DNA of 64,000 bases, from NCBI RefSeq assembly GCF_002843355.2, contig NZ_PJAI02000003.1, positions 124,001 through 188,000 of the forward strand. The letters run 5' to 3'. Below the pieces are notes generated by a model, which saw nothing but the letters and a program-made list of their open reading frames with translations, made no database searches and was not told the origin of the DNA. The position numbers were made by a program, and so were the translations under genes. Shown piece by piece: positions 27,191-35,286 of this stretch (position 1 is its first letter; every line of letters begins with the position of its first letter). The DNA comes from Colwellia echini. GTDB lineage: Bacteria > Pseudomonadota > Gammaproteobacteria > Enterobacterales > Alteromonadaceae.

Positions 27191-28234
27191 ATGAATAAAT
27201 TAAAACTACTACTCGTTTTAGCCGCGCTATTTACTTCTCAACAATCATTTGCTGCAGAAACCAAAGACAAATTCTCTGTTTGTTGGTCTATCTACGTCGG
27301 TTGGATGCCGTGGGATTATGGTGACAGCTCTGGCATTATAAAAAAATGGGCTGATAAATACGATATCGAAATTGATGTTGTACAATTCAACGATTATATC
27401 GAATCAATCAACCAATACACTGCTGGCCAATTTGATGCATGTACCATGACTAATATGGACGCATTAACTATTCCAGCTGCTAACTTTGTAGACAGTACCG
27501 TTTTAATTGTTGGTGATTACTCAAATGGTAATGACGGTGTTGTTTTAAAAGATAAAAAAGAATTGAAAGACATTAAAGGCCAGCAAGTTAACCTTGTTGA
27601 GCTAAGTGTATCGCATTACTTTTTAGCTCGTGCTTTAGAAAGTGTTGGTTTGACAGAGCGTGATATTAAAGTAGTTAACACATCAGATGCAGACATTGTT
27701 GCTGCTTATTCGAGTAAGGATGTAAGTGCTGTTGTTACTTGGAACCCTGCCCTTTCAGAAATAACACCACAACCTAGTGCAACCGAAGTATATGACTCTT
27801 CAAAAATTCCAGGTGAAATTCTAGACCTTATGGTAGTAAATACCGAGACACTAAAAGCGAACCCTAAATTAGGTAAAGCATTAGTTGGTGCTTGGTACGA
27901 AATTATAGGAAAAATGACAACTGACAGCAAAATGCGTACTGAAATGGCGGTTGCGTCAGGTACTGATTTAGCAGGTTACGATGCTCAATTAGCTACCACT
28001 AAAATGTTCTACACCCCTAAAGAAGCAGTATCTTTCACTACAGATATGCAATTAGCAAAAACCATGGAAAATGTAGCTAAGTTCTCGTTTAAACACGGTT
28101 TACTTGGCGAAAGTGCTCCAGACTTTGGCTTCATTGGTATAGAAACCCCTGCCGGTATTGTTGGCGATAAAAGTAATGTACAGCTTCGCTTCGATCCATC
28201 ATTTATGCAAATGGCTGCTGACGGCAAGCTATAA
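27191..28234 (+). CDS. ABC transporter substrate-binding protein, guanidine import
   Basis: Periplasmic binding protein of the nitrate/taurine (NMT1/TauA) type, 347 residues. A signal peptide ends near SFA-AETKD (about residue 22). The frame begins upstream at 27152, but the ATG at 27191 follows a GGAG ribosome site and gives the signal peptide, so it is the start. Family motifs include WSIYVGWMPWDYGD, FDACTMTNMDALTIPA and VVTWNPALSEI. It is known as a 'urea carboxylase-associated' binding protein; behind a guanidine-I riboswitch and in front of carboxyguanidine deiminase genes, guanidine is the likely ligand. Confidence 0.88.
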   Translation: MNKLKLLLVLAALFTSQQSFAAETKDKFSVCWSIYVGWMPWDYGDSSGIIKKWADKYDIEIDVVQFNDYIESINQYTAGQFDACTMTNMDALTIPAANFVDSTVLIVGDYSNGNDGVVLKDKKELKDIKGQQVNLVELSVSHYFLARALESVGLTERDIKVVNTSDADIVAAYSSKDVSAVVTWNPALSEITPQPSATEVYDSSKIPGEILDLMVVNTETLKANPKLGKALVGAWYEIIGKMTTDSKMRTEMAVASGTDLAGYDAQLATTKMFYTPKEAVSFTTDMQLAKTMENVAKFSFKHGLLGESAPDFGFIGIETPAGIVGDKSNVQLRFDPSFMQMAADGKL

Positions 28235-28312
28235 CCCTGCCTATCCCGCTCTTAATAAAAGCATATTCCTTTTAGTAGAGAGCGGGTAATCAACCCTAAA
28301 GTAGGTCTTCGT

Positions 28313-29131
28313 ATGAAACGTTTTATGAATATAGAACCATCGCCAGCGCTGCGAGCATTCTTAACACTTTTACCTTTTATTATTGCGCTATTTGCATACT
28401 CAATAGCCTCTGAAGCACGTTTAGCCGAAAACCCACACGACAAATTATTACCCAGTTTTACGCAAATTGCTGATGCGGTTGACCGTTATGCGTTTACTGA
28501 AAACAAACGCACTGGTGAATACTTATTTTGGCAAGACACAGGCGCGAGCTTATACCGCATTGGTTTAGGTATCACCATTAGCGCTTTAATTGGCTTGTTC
28601 ATTGGTTTATGTAATGGCCTTTTACCTACGCTGCGTGCAGGACTATCACCCTTTATCACTATCATCTCACTAATTCCACCAATGGCAATATTACCTATTT
28701 TATTTATTACCTTTGGTTTAGATGAGTTAGCTAAAGTGATGCTAATTATTATTGGTACCGCGCCTGTCATCATTCGTGATATGCAGTCGCAAGTAATGCA
28801 ATTACCACAAGAACAATTAATTAAGGCACAAACCTTAGGCGCATCAACCTGGCAAGTAGCCATTCGTGTCATATTGCCACAAATAATGCCGCGTTTATTA
28901 GCCTCAGTACGTTTAACGCTTGGTGCAGCTTGGTTGTTTTTAATTGCGGCTGAAGCCATTGCAGCACAAGAAGGCTTAGGTTACCGCATATTCTTAGTTC
29001 GTCGTTATATGTCGATGGACGTTATTTTTCCTTACGTAATTTGGATAACCACACTAGCATTCGCTATGGACTTCAGCTTACGAAAAATATCTGAGGTGTG
29101 TTTTCCTTGGTACCATCAAGGGGCAAAATAA
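28313..29131 (+). CDS. ABC transporter permease, guanidine import
   Basis: Inner-membrane permease of the SsuC/TauC type, 272 residues, with about six hydrophobic segments and the EAA loop (EQLIKAQTLGASTWQVAIRV split around IRV-ILPQIMPRLL). It lies between the binding protein and the ATPase; its stop overlaps the ATPase start (TAATG). It would move guanidine across the inner membrane. A 78-base gap from the binding-protein gene holds no hairpin. Confidence 0.92.
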   Translation: MKRFMNIEPSPALRAFLTLLPFIIALFAYSIASEARLAENPHDKLLPSFTQIADAVDRYAFTENKRTGEYLFWQDTGASLYRIGLGITISALIGLFIGLCNGLLPTLRAGLSPFITIISLIPPMAILPILFITFGLDELAKVMLIIIGTAPVIIRDMQSQVMQLPQEQLIKAQTLGASTWQVAIRVILPQIMPRLLASVRLTLGAAWLFLIAAEAIAAQEGLGYRIFLVRRYMSMDVIFPYVIWITTLAFAMDFSLRKISEVCFPWYHQGAK

Positions 29132-29934
29132 TGAGCTTTTTAGAAATAAAAAATGTATGGAAATCATACGGCGATGCGCAAATTCTAGAACGCCTTAACT
29201 TAACAGTTAAGCAAGGTGAATTTGTCTCTATGGTTGGCGCTTCAGGCTGTGGTAAATCAACCTTCTTAAATATGCTGTTAGGTAAAGAAAAGCAAACTAA
29301 AGGCGAAATTCTACTTGAAGGCAAACCTTTAGTACAAGAGCCTGACGAAGAGCGCGGTATTGTCTTTCAGCGTTATTCAGTTTTTCCGCATTTAACAGTT
29401 TTACAAAATGTGATGATCGCTGACGAGTTTTCAAACGCCAAATTATTAGGATTTGTTTTCGGTAAAAAGAAAGCTGAAATTAAAGCAAAAGCAACAGAGT
29501 TTATTGACGCCGTTGGCTTAACCCCTGCCCTGAATAAATATCCACATGAGTTATCAGGTGGTATGCAGCAACGTTTAGCTATCGCTCAAGCGTTAATGAA
29601 AAAGCCCAAGATACTATTACTTGATGAACCGTTTGGTGCGCTTGATCCCGGTATTCGTGCTGATATGCATGTGCTTATTCGTGATATTTGGCAAAAAAAC
29701 AACCTCACCATTTTCATGGTAACGCACGATATTAAAGAAGGCTTTGAACTCGGCTCAAGAGTTTGGGTATTTGACAAATTACGTCACGACCCACAAGCAC
29801 CTAATGCTTACGGTGCACAAGTAACTTATGATTTAGACATAAGTTCAGAAACGAATAAATCTGATTCAAAAATGAAAATTGATGAATTATCAACACCAAG
29901 CAGTAACCCAATCATGCAAGAGGAAAAAGCATAA
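29131..29934 (+). CDS. ABC transporter ATP-binding protein, guanidine import
   Basis: ATPase of 267 residues: Walker A GASGCGKSTFLN, signature LSGGMQQRLAIAQAL, Walker B ILLLDEPFGALDPG, and switch His in VTHDI. The frame extends upstream to 29098, but the ATG at 29131 overlaps the permease stop, follows an AAGGGG site and gives the normal start. The C-terminal 35 residues form a Ser/Asp-rich extension. Its stop overlaps the next start (TAATG), so translation is coupled to the deiminase gene. Confidence 0.93.
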   Translation: MSFLEIKNVWKSYGDAQILERLNLTVKQGEFVSMVGASGCGKSTFLNMLLGKEKQTKGEILLEGKPLVQEPDEERGIVFQRYSVFPHLTVLQNVMIADEFSNAKLLGFVFGKKKAEIKAKATEFIDAVGLTPALNKYPHELSGGMQQRLAIAQALMKKPKILLLDEPFGALDPGIRADMHVLIRDIWQKNNLTIFMVTHDIKEGFELGSRVWVFDKLRHDPQAPNAYGAQVTYDLDISSETNKSDSKMKIDELSTPSSNPIMQEEKA

Positions 29935-30644
29935 TGATTTTATACAAAGACACATTGCCCAGCGGTAAGCATTGGTCAATGCGCATGCGTCGCGGTACAA
30001 CATTAAAGTTGGTTGACGTAACAGGCGGTGCTAATGTTGGCATGTTGTTCTACAACCCAGACAACTTACTAGAGCGCTACAACGCACCCGACACCCTAAA
30101 ATGCCAACACACCTTTAAATTAACCAAAGGTCATTGTTTATATTCAGATATGGGACGCATTTTTTGCTCAATAGTTGACGACAGTTTTGGCTGGCACGAC
30201 ACCTTATGTGGCAATAGTCACGCTAAAACAATTACTAAGCAATTTGGCAAACGTGATTATCAAAATGATAGAAACGATTGGCATCAAAATGGTAATGATG
30301 CGCTATTAATTGAAGCAACTAAATACGGCTTAAATAAACAAGACTTAGCGGCAAACCTAAACTTATTTAGCAAAATTGTGCCTGATCACGAAGGTAAATT
30401 AAGCTACCCTGCTGAGCAATCAAAAGCTGGTGACTTTATCGAACTACGTTTTGAAATGGACACTTTAGTGTTATTTCATACTTGTCCGCATCCGTTAAAC
30501 CCAACACCCGAATATCCGAACAACGAAGTTGAATATCAAATTCTTAAATCTGCTGAAGTAAGTGACGATGATTTTTGCAAAAACAGTTGTAATGAAAACC
30601 AACGTGGTTTTGAAAACAACCGCTTATATCATCTTGGCTTGTAA
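29934..30644 (+). CDS. Carboxyguanidine deiminase subunit (urea carboxylase-associated protein 1, DUF1989)
   Basis: A 236-residue DUF1989 protein, urea amidolyase-associated protein 1. Together with the next gene it matches the known pair CgdAB, which deiminates carboxyguanidine to allophanate plus ammonia. Motifs are MRMRRGTTLKLVDVTGGANVGMLFYN, LYSDMGRIFCSIVDDSFGWHD and FHTCPHPLNP. The conserved cysteine-histidine cluster is probably a metal site. It is translationally coupled to the importer ATPase and followed after 39 bases by subunit 2. Confidence 0.88.
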   Translation: MILYKDTLPSGKHWSMRMRRGTTLKLVDVTGGANVGMLFYNPDNLLERYNAPDTLKCQHTFKLTKGHCLYSDMGRIFCSIVDDSFGWHDTLCGNSHAKTITKQFGKRDYQNDRNDWHQNGNDALLIEATKYGLNKQDLAANLNLFSKIVPDHEGKLSYPAEQSKAGDFIELRFEMDTLVLFHTCPHPLNPTPEYPNNEVEYQILKSAEVSDDDFCKNSCNENQRGFENNRLYHLGL

Positions 30645-30683
30645 AAGCCGCTTATAAAACAGATTAAGAACAGGAGAAAATTC

Positions 30684-31322
30684 ATGATAGTAGAAAGTAA
30701 ATTTAACCCCGAACAAGCCATATCAAGCGTTACCGTAGACGCTGGCGATTATTATTTAAAAGTGATTAAAAAAGGTCAAACTGTTCGCATTTTAGATATT
30801 GAAGGTAACCAAGCGGCTGACACTTTATTTTATAGCGCAGAAGATCCAGCCGAACGCTACAGCGCAACTGACACAGTACGTGAACAAGGTGCCGTTTATT
30901 TAACAACGGGTAGCGTATTAATGTCGAATGACTGTAACCCGATGCTAAAAATTGTTGCCGATACTTGTGGCCGACACGATACCGTTGGCGGTGCTTGTGC
31001 TACCGAAAGTAATACAGTGCGTTATGCATTAGAGAAAAAATGTATGCATGCTTGTCGCGACAGTTGGTTATTGGCCATTGCTGAACACCCAGAGTTAGGC
31101 TTAACCAAACGTGACATTACCCATAACATTAACTTTTTTATGAATGTACCAGTAACAGCAGACGGCGGTTTAAGTTTTGCTGACGGTATTAGTGGCGCAG
31201 GAAAATATGTGGAATTAGAAGCGTTAATGGACACCATTATTTTAATCTCTAACTGCCCACAACTTAATAATCCATGTAACGCTTACAACCCAACACCTGT
31301 TGAAGTACTTATTTGGAACTAG
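30684..31322 (+). CDS. Carboxyguanidine deiminase subunit (urea carboxylase-associated protein 2, DUF1989)
   Basis: A 212-residue paralogue of the preceding protein (both DUF1989). It has [41 protein letters not shown], and [18 protein letters not shown]. It forms the second half of the CgdAB-type heterodimer. A CAGGAG ribosome site precedes its ATG. It closes the guanidine-I transcript unit; the carboxylase behind it has its own guanidine-II switch. Confidence 0.88.
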   Translation: MIVESKFNPEQAISSVTVDAGDYYLKVIKKGQTVRILDIEGNQAADTLFYSAEDPAERYSATDTVREQGAVYLTTGSVLMSNDCNPMLKIVADTCGRHDTVGGACATESNTVRYALEKKCMHACRDSWLLAIAEHPELGLTKRDITHNINFFMNVPVTADGGLSFADGISGAGKYVELEALMDTIILISNCPQLNNPCNAYNPTPVEVLIWN

Positions 31323-31366
31323 CTGTAAAAAATTATCATAAGTACAAAACTAACTAGAAATATCAT

Positions 31367-31468
31367 TGAGGACGACCTCAGTGCATAGAAATCGACCTAA
31401 GTGCTTAAGCAACATAAATGCACAAATAAACGATTTCATTGTTTGAACCGGGACGACCCATTTTAAAC
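31367..31468 (+). ncRNA. Guanidine-II (mini-ykkC) riboswitch 2
   Basis: Two hairpins with ACGA loops: TGAGG-ACGA-CCTCA (31367-31380) and GGG-ACGA-CCC (31450-31459). The second lies within a longer stem GTTT...AAAC (31441-31468) that has a two-base internal loop. The linker of about 70 bases is longer than usual for this class, but loop identity and position 22 bases before the carboxylase start support it. It is a weaker match than riboswitch 1. Confidence 0.82.
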
Positions 31469-31489
31469 ATTAAATAAACGAGTAAAATT

Positions 31490-34400
31490 ATGCCGACTTC
31501 TACGATTACCACAACACAATTTGCACAAAAGATGTTTACCAAAGTATTAATTGCTAACCGTGGCGCTATTGCCTGTCGCATTATCCGTACCTTAAAGCGC
31601 TTAGGTATTGCCAGCGTTGCCGTTTATTCAGAAGCAGACAGAGAGTCGCTTCATGTATCGCAAGCCGATGAAGCCTATAGTTTAGGCGAAGGTGCTGCGA
31701 GCACTACTTATTTAAATCAAGACCAAATTATTGCCATAGCCAAAAAAACGGGTGCACAAGCAATTCACCCTGGCTACGGATTCTTAAGCGAAAATGCTGA
31801 TTTTTCAGAAAAATTAACCCAAGCGGGTATTACTTTTATTGGCCCACGCCCTCATCAAATGATCGACTTTGGCTTAAAACATCAAGCCCGCGATTTAGCC
31901 GAAGCGGCTGGCGTACCAAACGTACCAGGTACTGGCTTATTAGCCAATTTAGACGAAGTGATTACAGCGGCCAACAATATCGGCTTTCCTATTATGCTTA
32001 AAAGTACTGCCGGTGGTGGTGGTATTGGTATGCAACGTTGTGACTCTCAACCAGAGCTTGAAAAAGCTTTTATTAACGTTAAGCATTTAGGCGCACAAAA
32101 CTTCTCAAACGATGGTGTGTTTTTAGAAAAATTCGTTGAAAAAGCCCGCCATATTGAAGTACAAGTAATTGCCAACGGCGCAGGCGAAGTAGTCACTTTA
32201 GGCGAGCGAGATTGTTCAAGCCAACGCAGAAACCAAAAGGTTGTTGAAGAAACACCAGCACCAAACTTACCTGAAGCAACACGTCAAGCCATGTTAGCTA
32301 CCGCTAAATCATTAATGGCGTCTATTAACTACTTAAACGCAGGTACTGTTGAATTTATTTACGACCACGACAGCGACAAATTTTACTTTTTAGAAGTGAA
32401 CACTCGCTTACAAGTTGAGCATGGTGTAACTGAACTTTGTTATAACGTTGATTTAGTAGAATGGATGTTAAAAGTTGCGGCTAACTACGCTGAAAAAGAT
32501 GGAGTGTTAAGTGGTTTAGACTTAAGTGAAATTGCCAATTTAACGCCAAAAGGTCACGCTATTCAAGCCCGTGTTTACGCAGAAAACCCAGTAAAAAACT
32601 TTCAACCGTCTGCGGGTTTATTAACACAAGTTGAATGGCCAACAGGTGACAATATTCGTATTGATCACTGGTTAGAGTCTGGTTTAACGGTTTCACCATT
32701 TTTCGACCCTATGCTTGCCAAAGTGATGGTACATTGTGATGACCGTGAAATTGCCATTAGCAAATTAGATAGCGTTTTAGCAGAATCAAGCTTGTATGGC
32801 ATAACCACCAATATGGATTACGTGCGCCAGATATTACAATCTGACATTTTCCAACAAGGTAAAATGTTTACTCGCAGCTTAAACGACTTTGTTGCCCAGT
32901 ATGTAGGCTTTGAAGTATTAAAAGCTGGCACCATGACCTCAGTGCAAGATTACCCTGCCCGTGGTGGTTACTGGAACATTGGTGTACCACCTTCAGGCCC
33001 ATTCGACTCTTACTCATTTTGTATAGCAAATAGCTTACTAAAAAATAGCGCTGATGCCGCAGGGTTAGAGATCACCATTCAAGGCCCAAGCTTACAGTTT
33101 TACAGCGATACCCAAGTAGTGGTTACTGGTGCTGAAATTGATGTATGGCTTGATGACGAAGTACAAGCTAACAACCAAATTATCACCATTAAAGCCGGTC
33201 AAATATTAAAAACAGGCAACGTTAAAAAAGACGGTGCACGTGCTTATATCGCCTTTGCTGGTGGTATTCAATGCCCTGATTATTTAGGCAGTAAAAGTAC
33301 CTTTACCCTAGGTCAATTCGGTGGTCATTGTGGTCGTGCTTTGCGTACCGGTGATTTTTTACAATTAACGGAGCAAACAGCTCAACCTATTCAAGCGCCA
33401 GCTAAAATACCAGAACAAGTAATAACACCAGTAACTGATACCTGGACGTTACGTGTAATGTACGGCCCGCATGGTGCGCCAGACTTTTTCACGCCAAGTG
33501 ATATTGAAACTATTCAGTCACATCAATGGAAAATTCATTACAACTCAAGCCGTACAGGTATTCGCTTAATAGGCCCTAAACCTGATTGGGCACGTGAAAC
33601 TGGTGGTGAAGCAGGTCTTCACCCATCCAACATTCATGACAATGCTTATGCGTTTGGTACCGTTGATTTTACTGGTGATATGCCGGTAATTTTAGGCCCC
33701 GACGGCCCAAGTTTAGGCGGTTTTGTTTGTCCGTTTACCGTGATCAGTGCTGATTTATGGAAACTAGGTCAATTAAAAGCAGGTGACACAGTACAGTTTG
33801 AAGTGGTTGATTTACCTAACGCCAACATTATTGAACAAGCACAGTTAAAACAAATTACTGAGCTTTCAGTGCAAACACCTGAATATAAAACAGCTGATGC
33901 TATCACCCCTATTATTGATCAGTTAATCACCAACGATGGTGAGCCTGACGTTATATTCCGCCAAGCAGGAGATAAGTTCTTATTAGTAGAATACGGCGAG
34001 TTAATTTTAGATTTAACCTTACGTGCTCGTGTACAAGCGTTATTTGAAGCGGTTGGTGACGCTAATATTCAAGGCGTATTAGAATTAACGCCAGGTATTC
34101 GTTCACTGCAAGTGCATTTTGATAGCTTAACCTTGCCTGTTGCTGATTTAATCGCACAGTTAAAAGCCATTGATATTGCCCTTGGTGATACTAGCCAATT
34201 AAGTTTCGAATCACGCGTTGTACATTTACCCTTAAGTTGGGACGATGAAGCGTGTCAAAAAGCCATTGAAAAATACATTCAATCGGTACGTAAAGACGCG
34301 CCTTGGTGCCCGTCAAACTTAGAGTTTATTCGCCGCATTAACGGTTTAGGTGATATTGAAGAAGTTAAAAAAATCGTTTTCGATGCCAACTATTTAGTAC

Positions 34401-35155
34401 TTGGTTTAGGTGATGTTTACTTAGGCGCCCCCGTAGCAACGCCGCTTGATCAATGTCATCGTTTAGTTACTACTAAATACAACCCTGCACGTACATGGAC
34501 TGCTGAAAACTCTGTAGGTATTGGTGGTGCGTACATGTGTATTTACGGCATGGAAGGTCCTGGTGGCTATCAGTTTGTTGGTCGTACCGTACAAATGTGG
34601 AACCGTTACCGTTCAAACGAGGTATTCACTCAACCGTGGTTATTACGTTTGTTCGATCAAATTAAATTCTACCCAGTAAGCAATGAAGAACTAGCGCAAT
34701 TTCGCGAAGACTTCCCATTAGGTAACTGGCAGCCAAAAATTGAAAAAAGCGTGGTTTCAATGCCTGAGCTTAATGAACAATGGGCAAAACGTGAAGCCGA
34801 CATTAAAGCCTTTAACGCCAAACGTGAAGCCGCATTTGCTAACGAAATGGCAGATTGGAAAGCTAACGGACAACTTAACTATACCTTTGAAGAACAAGAT
34901 GCTGATAACAGTGAAGCCATTGAATTAGCGCCAAACCAATATTTAGTGGAATCAACCGCTGCAGGTAGCGTATGGCAAATCAATGTTAAAGAAGGTCAAA
35001 TTGTTGATACCGGTGATTCGCTCGTGGTTTTAGAGTCTATGAAAATGGAGATTGATATCACTTCATTCGAAAAAGCTAAAGTTGCCAAAGTATTAGCGAA
35101 ATCAGGTCAACAAGTTGATGCCGGACAAGCGCTTTTAGTCATCGAAGCCTTTTAG
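31490..35155 (+). CDS. Guanidine (urea-type) carboxylase, biotin-dependent
   Basis: A 1221-residue single-chain biotin enzyme: biotin carboxylase N and ATP-grasp domains from about residue 15 (FTKVLIANRGAIACRIIRTL, GGGGIGMQRC), a BC C-domain to about 465, a KipA-like carboxyltransferase part (AGTMTSVQDYPARGGYWNIG, about 475-770), a KipI-like part (about 815-1020), and a C-terminal biotinyl domain with ESMKM (biotin Lys1185). The family was called urea carboxylase; members with CgdAB-type neighbours and guanidine riboswitches carboxylate guanidine instead. Here both marks are present, so the carboxyguanidine route is favoured. The allophanate hydrolase follows as a separate gene, not fused as in yeast. 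A 15-base direct repeat supplies the end of the frame. Confidence 0.93.
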   Translation: MPTSTITTTQFAQKMFTKVLIANRGAIACRIIRTLKRLGIASVAVYSEADRESLHVSQADEAYSLGEGAASTTYLNQDQIIAIAKKTGAQAIHPGYGFLSENADFSEKLTQAGITFIGPRPHQMIDFGLKHQARDLAEAAGVPNVPGTGLLANLDEVITAANNIGFPIMLKSTAGGGGIGMQRCDSQPELEKAFINVKHLGAQNFSNDGVFLEKFVEKARHIEVQVIANGAGEVVTLGERDCSSQRRNQKVVEETPAPNLPEATRQAMLATAKSLMASINYLNAGTVEFIYDHDSDKFYFLEVNTRLQVEHGVTELCYNVDLVEWMLKVAANYAEKDGVLSGLDLSEIANLTPKGHAIQARVYAENPVKNFQPSAGLLTQVEWPTGDNIRIDHWLESGLTVSPFFDPMLAKVMVHCDDREIAISKLDSVLAESSLYGITTNMDYVRQILQSDIFQQGKMFTRSLNDFVAQYVGFEVLKAGTMTSVQDYPARGGYWNIGVPPSGPFDSYSFCIANSLLKNSADAAGLEITIQGPSLQFYSDTQVVVTGAEIDVWLDDEVQANNQIITIKAGQILKTGNVKKDGARAYIAFAGGIQCPDYLGSKSTFTLGQFGGHCGRALRTGDFLQLTEQTAQPIQAPAKIPEQVITPVTDTWTLRVMYGPHGAPDFFTPSDIETIQSHQWKIHYNSSRTGIRLIGPKPDWARETGGEAGLHPSNIHDNAYAFGTVDFTGDMPVILGPDGPSLGGFVCPFTVISADLWKLGQLKAGDTVQFEVVDLPNANIIEQAQLKQITELSVQTPEYKTADAITPIIDQLITNDGEPDVIFRQAGDKFLLVEYGELILDLTLRARVQALFEAVGDANIQGVLELTPGIRSLQVHFDSLTLPVADLIAQLKAIDIALGDTSQLSFESRVVHLPLSWDDEACQKAIEKYIQSVRKDAPWCPSNLEFIRRINGLGDIEEVKKIVFDANYLVLGLGDVYLGAPVATPLDQCHRLVTTKYNPARTWTAENSVGIGGAYMCIYGMEGPGGYQFVGRTVQMWNRYRSNEVFTQPWLLRLFDQIKFYPVSNEELAQFREDFPLGNWQPKIEKSVVSMPELNEQWAKREADIKAFNAKREAAFANEMADWKANGQLNYTFEEQDADNSEAIELAPNQYLVESTAAGSVWQINVKEGQIVDTGDSLVVLESMKMEIDITSFEKAKVAKVLAKSGQQVDAGQALLVIEAF

Positions 35156-35163
35156 TCATCGAA
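35132..35163 (+). repeat. 15-base direct repeat at the 3' end of the carboxylase gene
   Basis: CTTTTAGTCATCGAA occurs at 35132-35146 and again at 35149-35163. The first copy codes for the last residues of the biotinyl domain, and the second, in another frame, contains the TAG stop. Confidence 0.8.
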
Positions 35164-35193
35164 ATTAAAGTGTAGCAATATAAAAACACATAG

Positions 35194-35246
35194 AGCTTAG
35201 GTTCCTAGCATCTAGATCCTAGGCTCTAGGTACTAGGTTCTAGGCT
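35194..35246 (+). repeat. CTAGGT repeat array, locus 2
   Basis: Five variants of CTAGGNTCTAGG/TTAGGTTCCTAG are clustered between the carboxylase and allophanate hydrolase genes. They include CTAGGTACTAGGTTCTAGG, closely related to locus 1 at 18106-18160. Several internal palindromes allow a multi-stem structure; the function is unknown. Confidence 0.8.
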
Positions 35247-35286
35247 CAAAGTATTAACAGATTAGAAAAGATTAAGGATTATTACC

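Noticed and set aside
31490-35155. Urea amidolyase (fused carboxylase and allophanate hydrolase)
   Set aside because: The two activities are in separate genes, and the guanidine riboswitch and DUF1989 neighbours favour guanidine as substrate.
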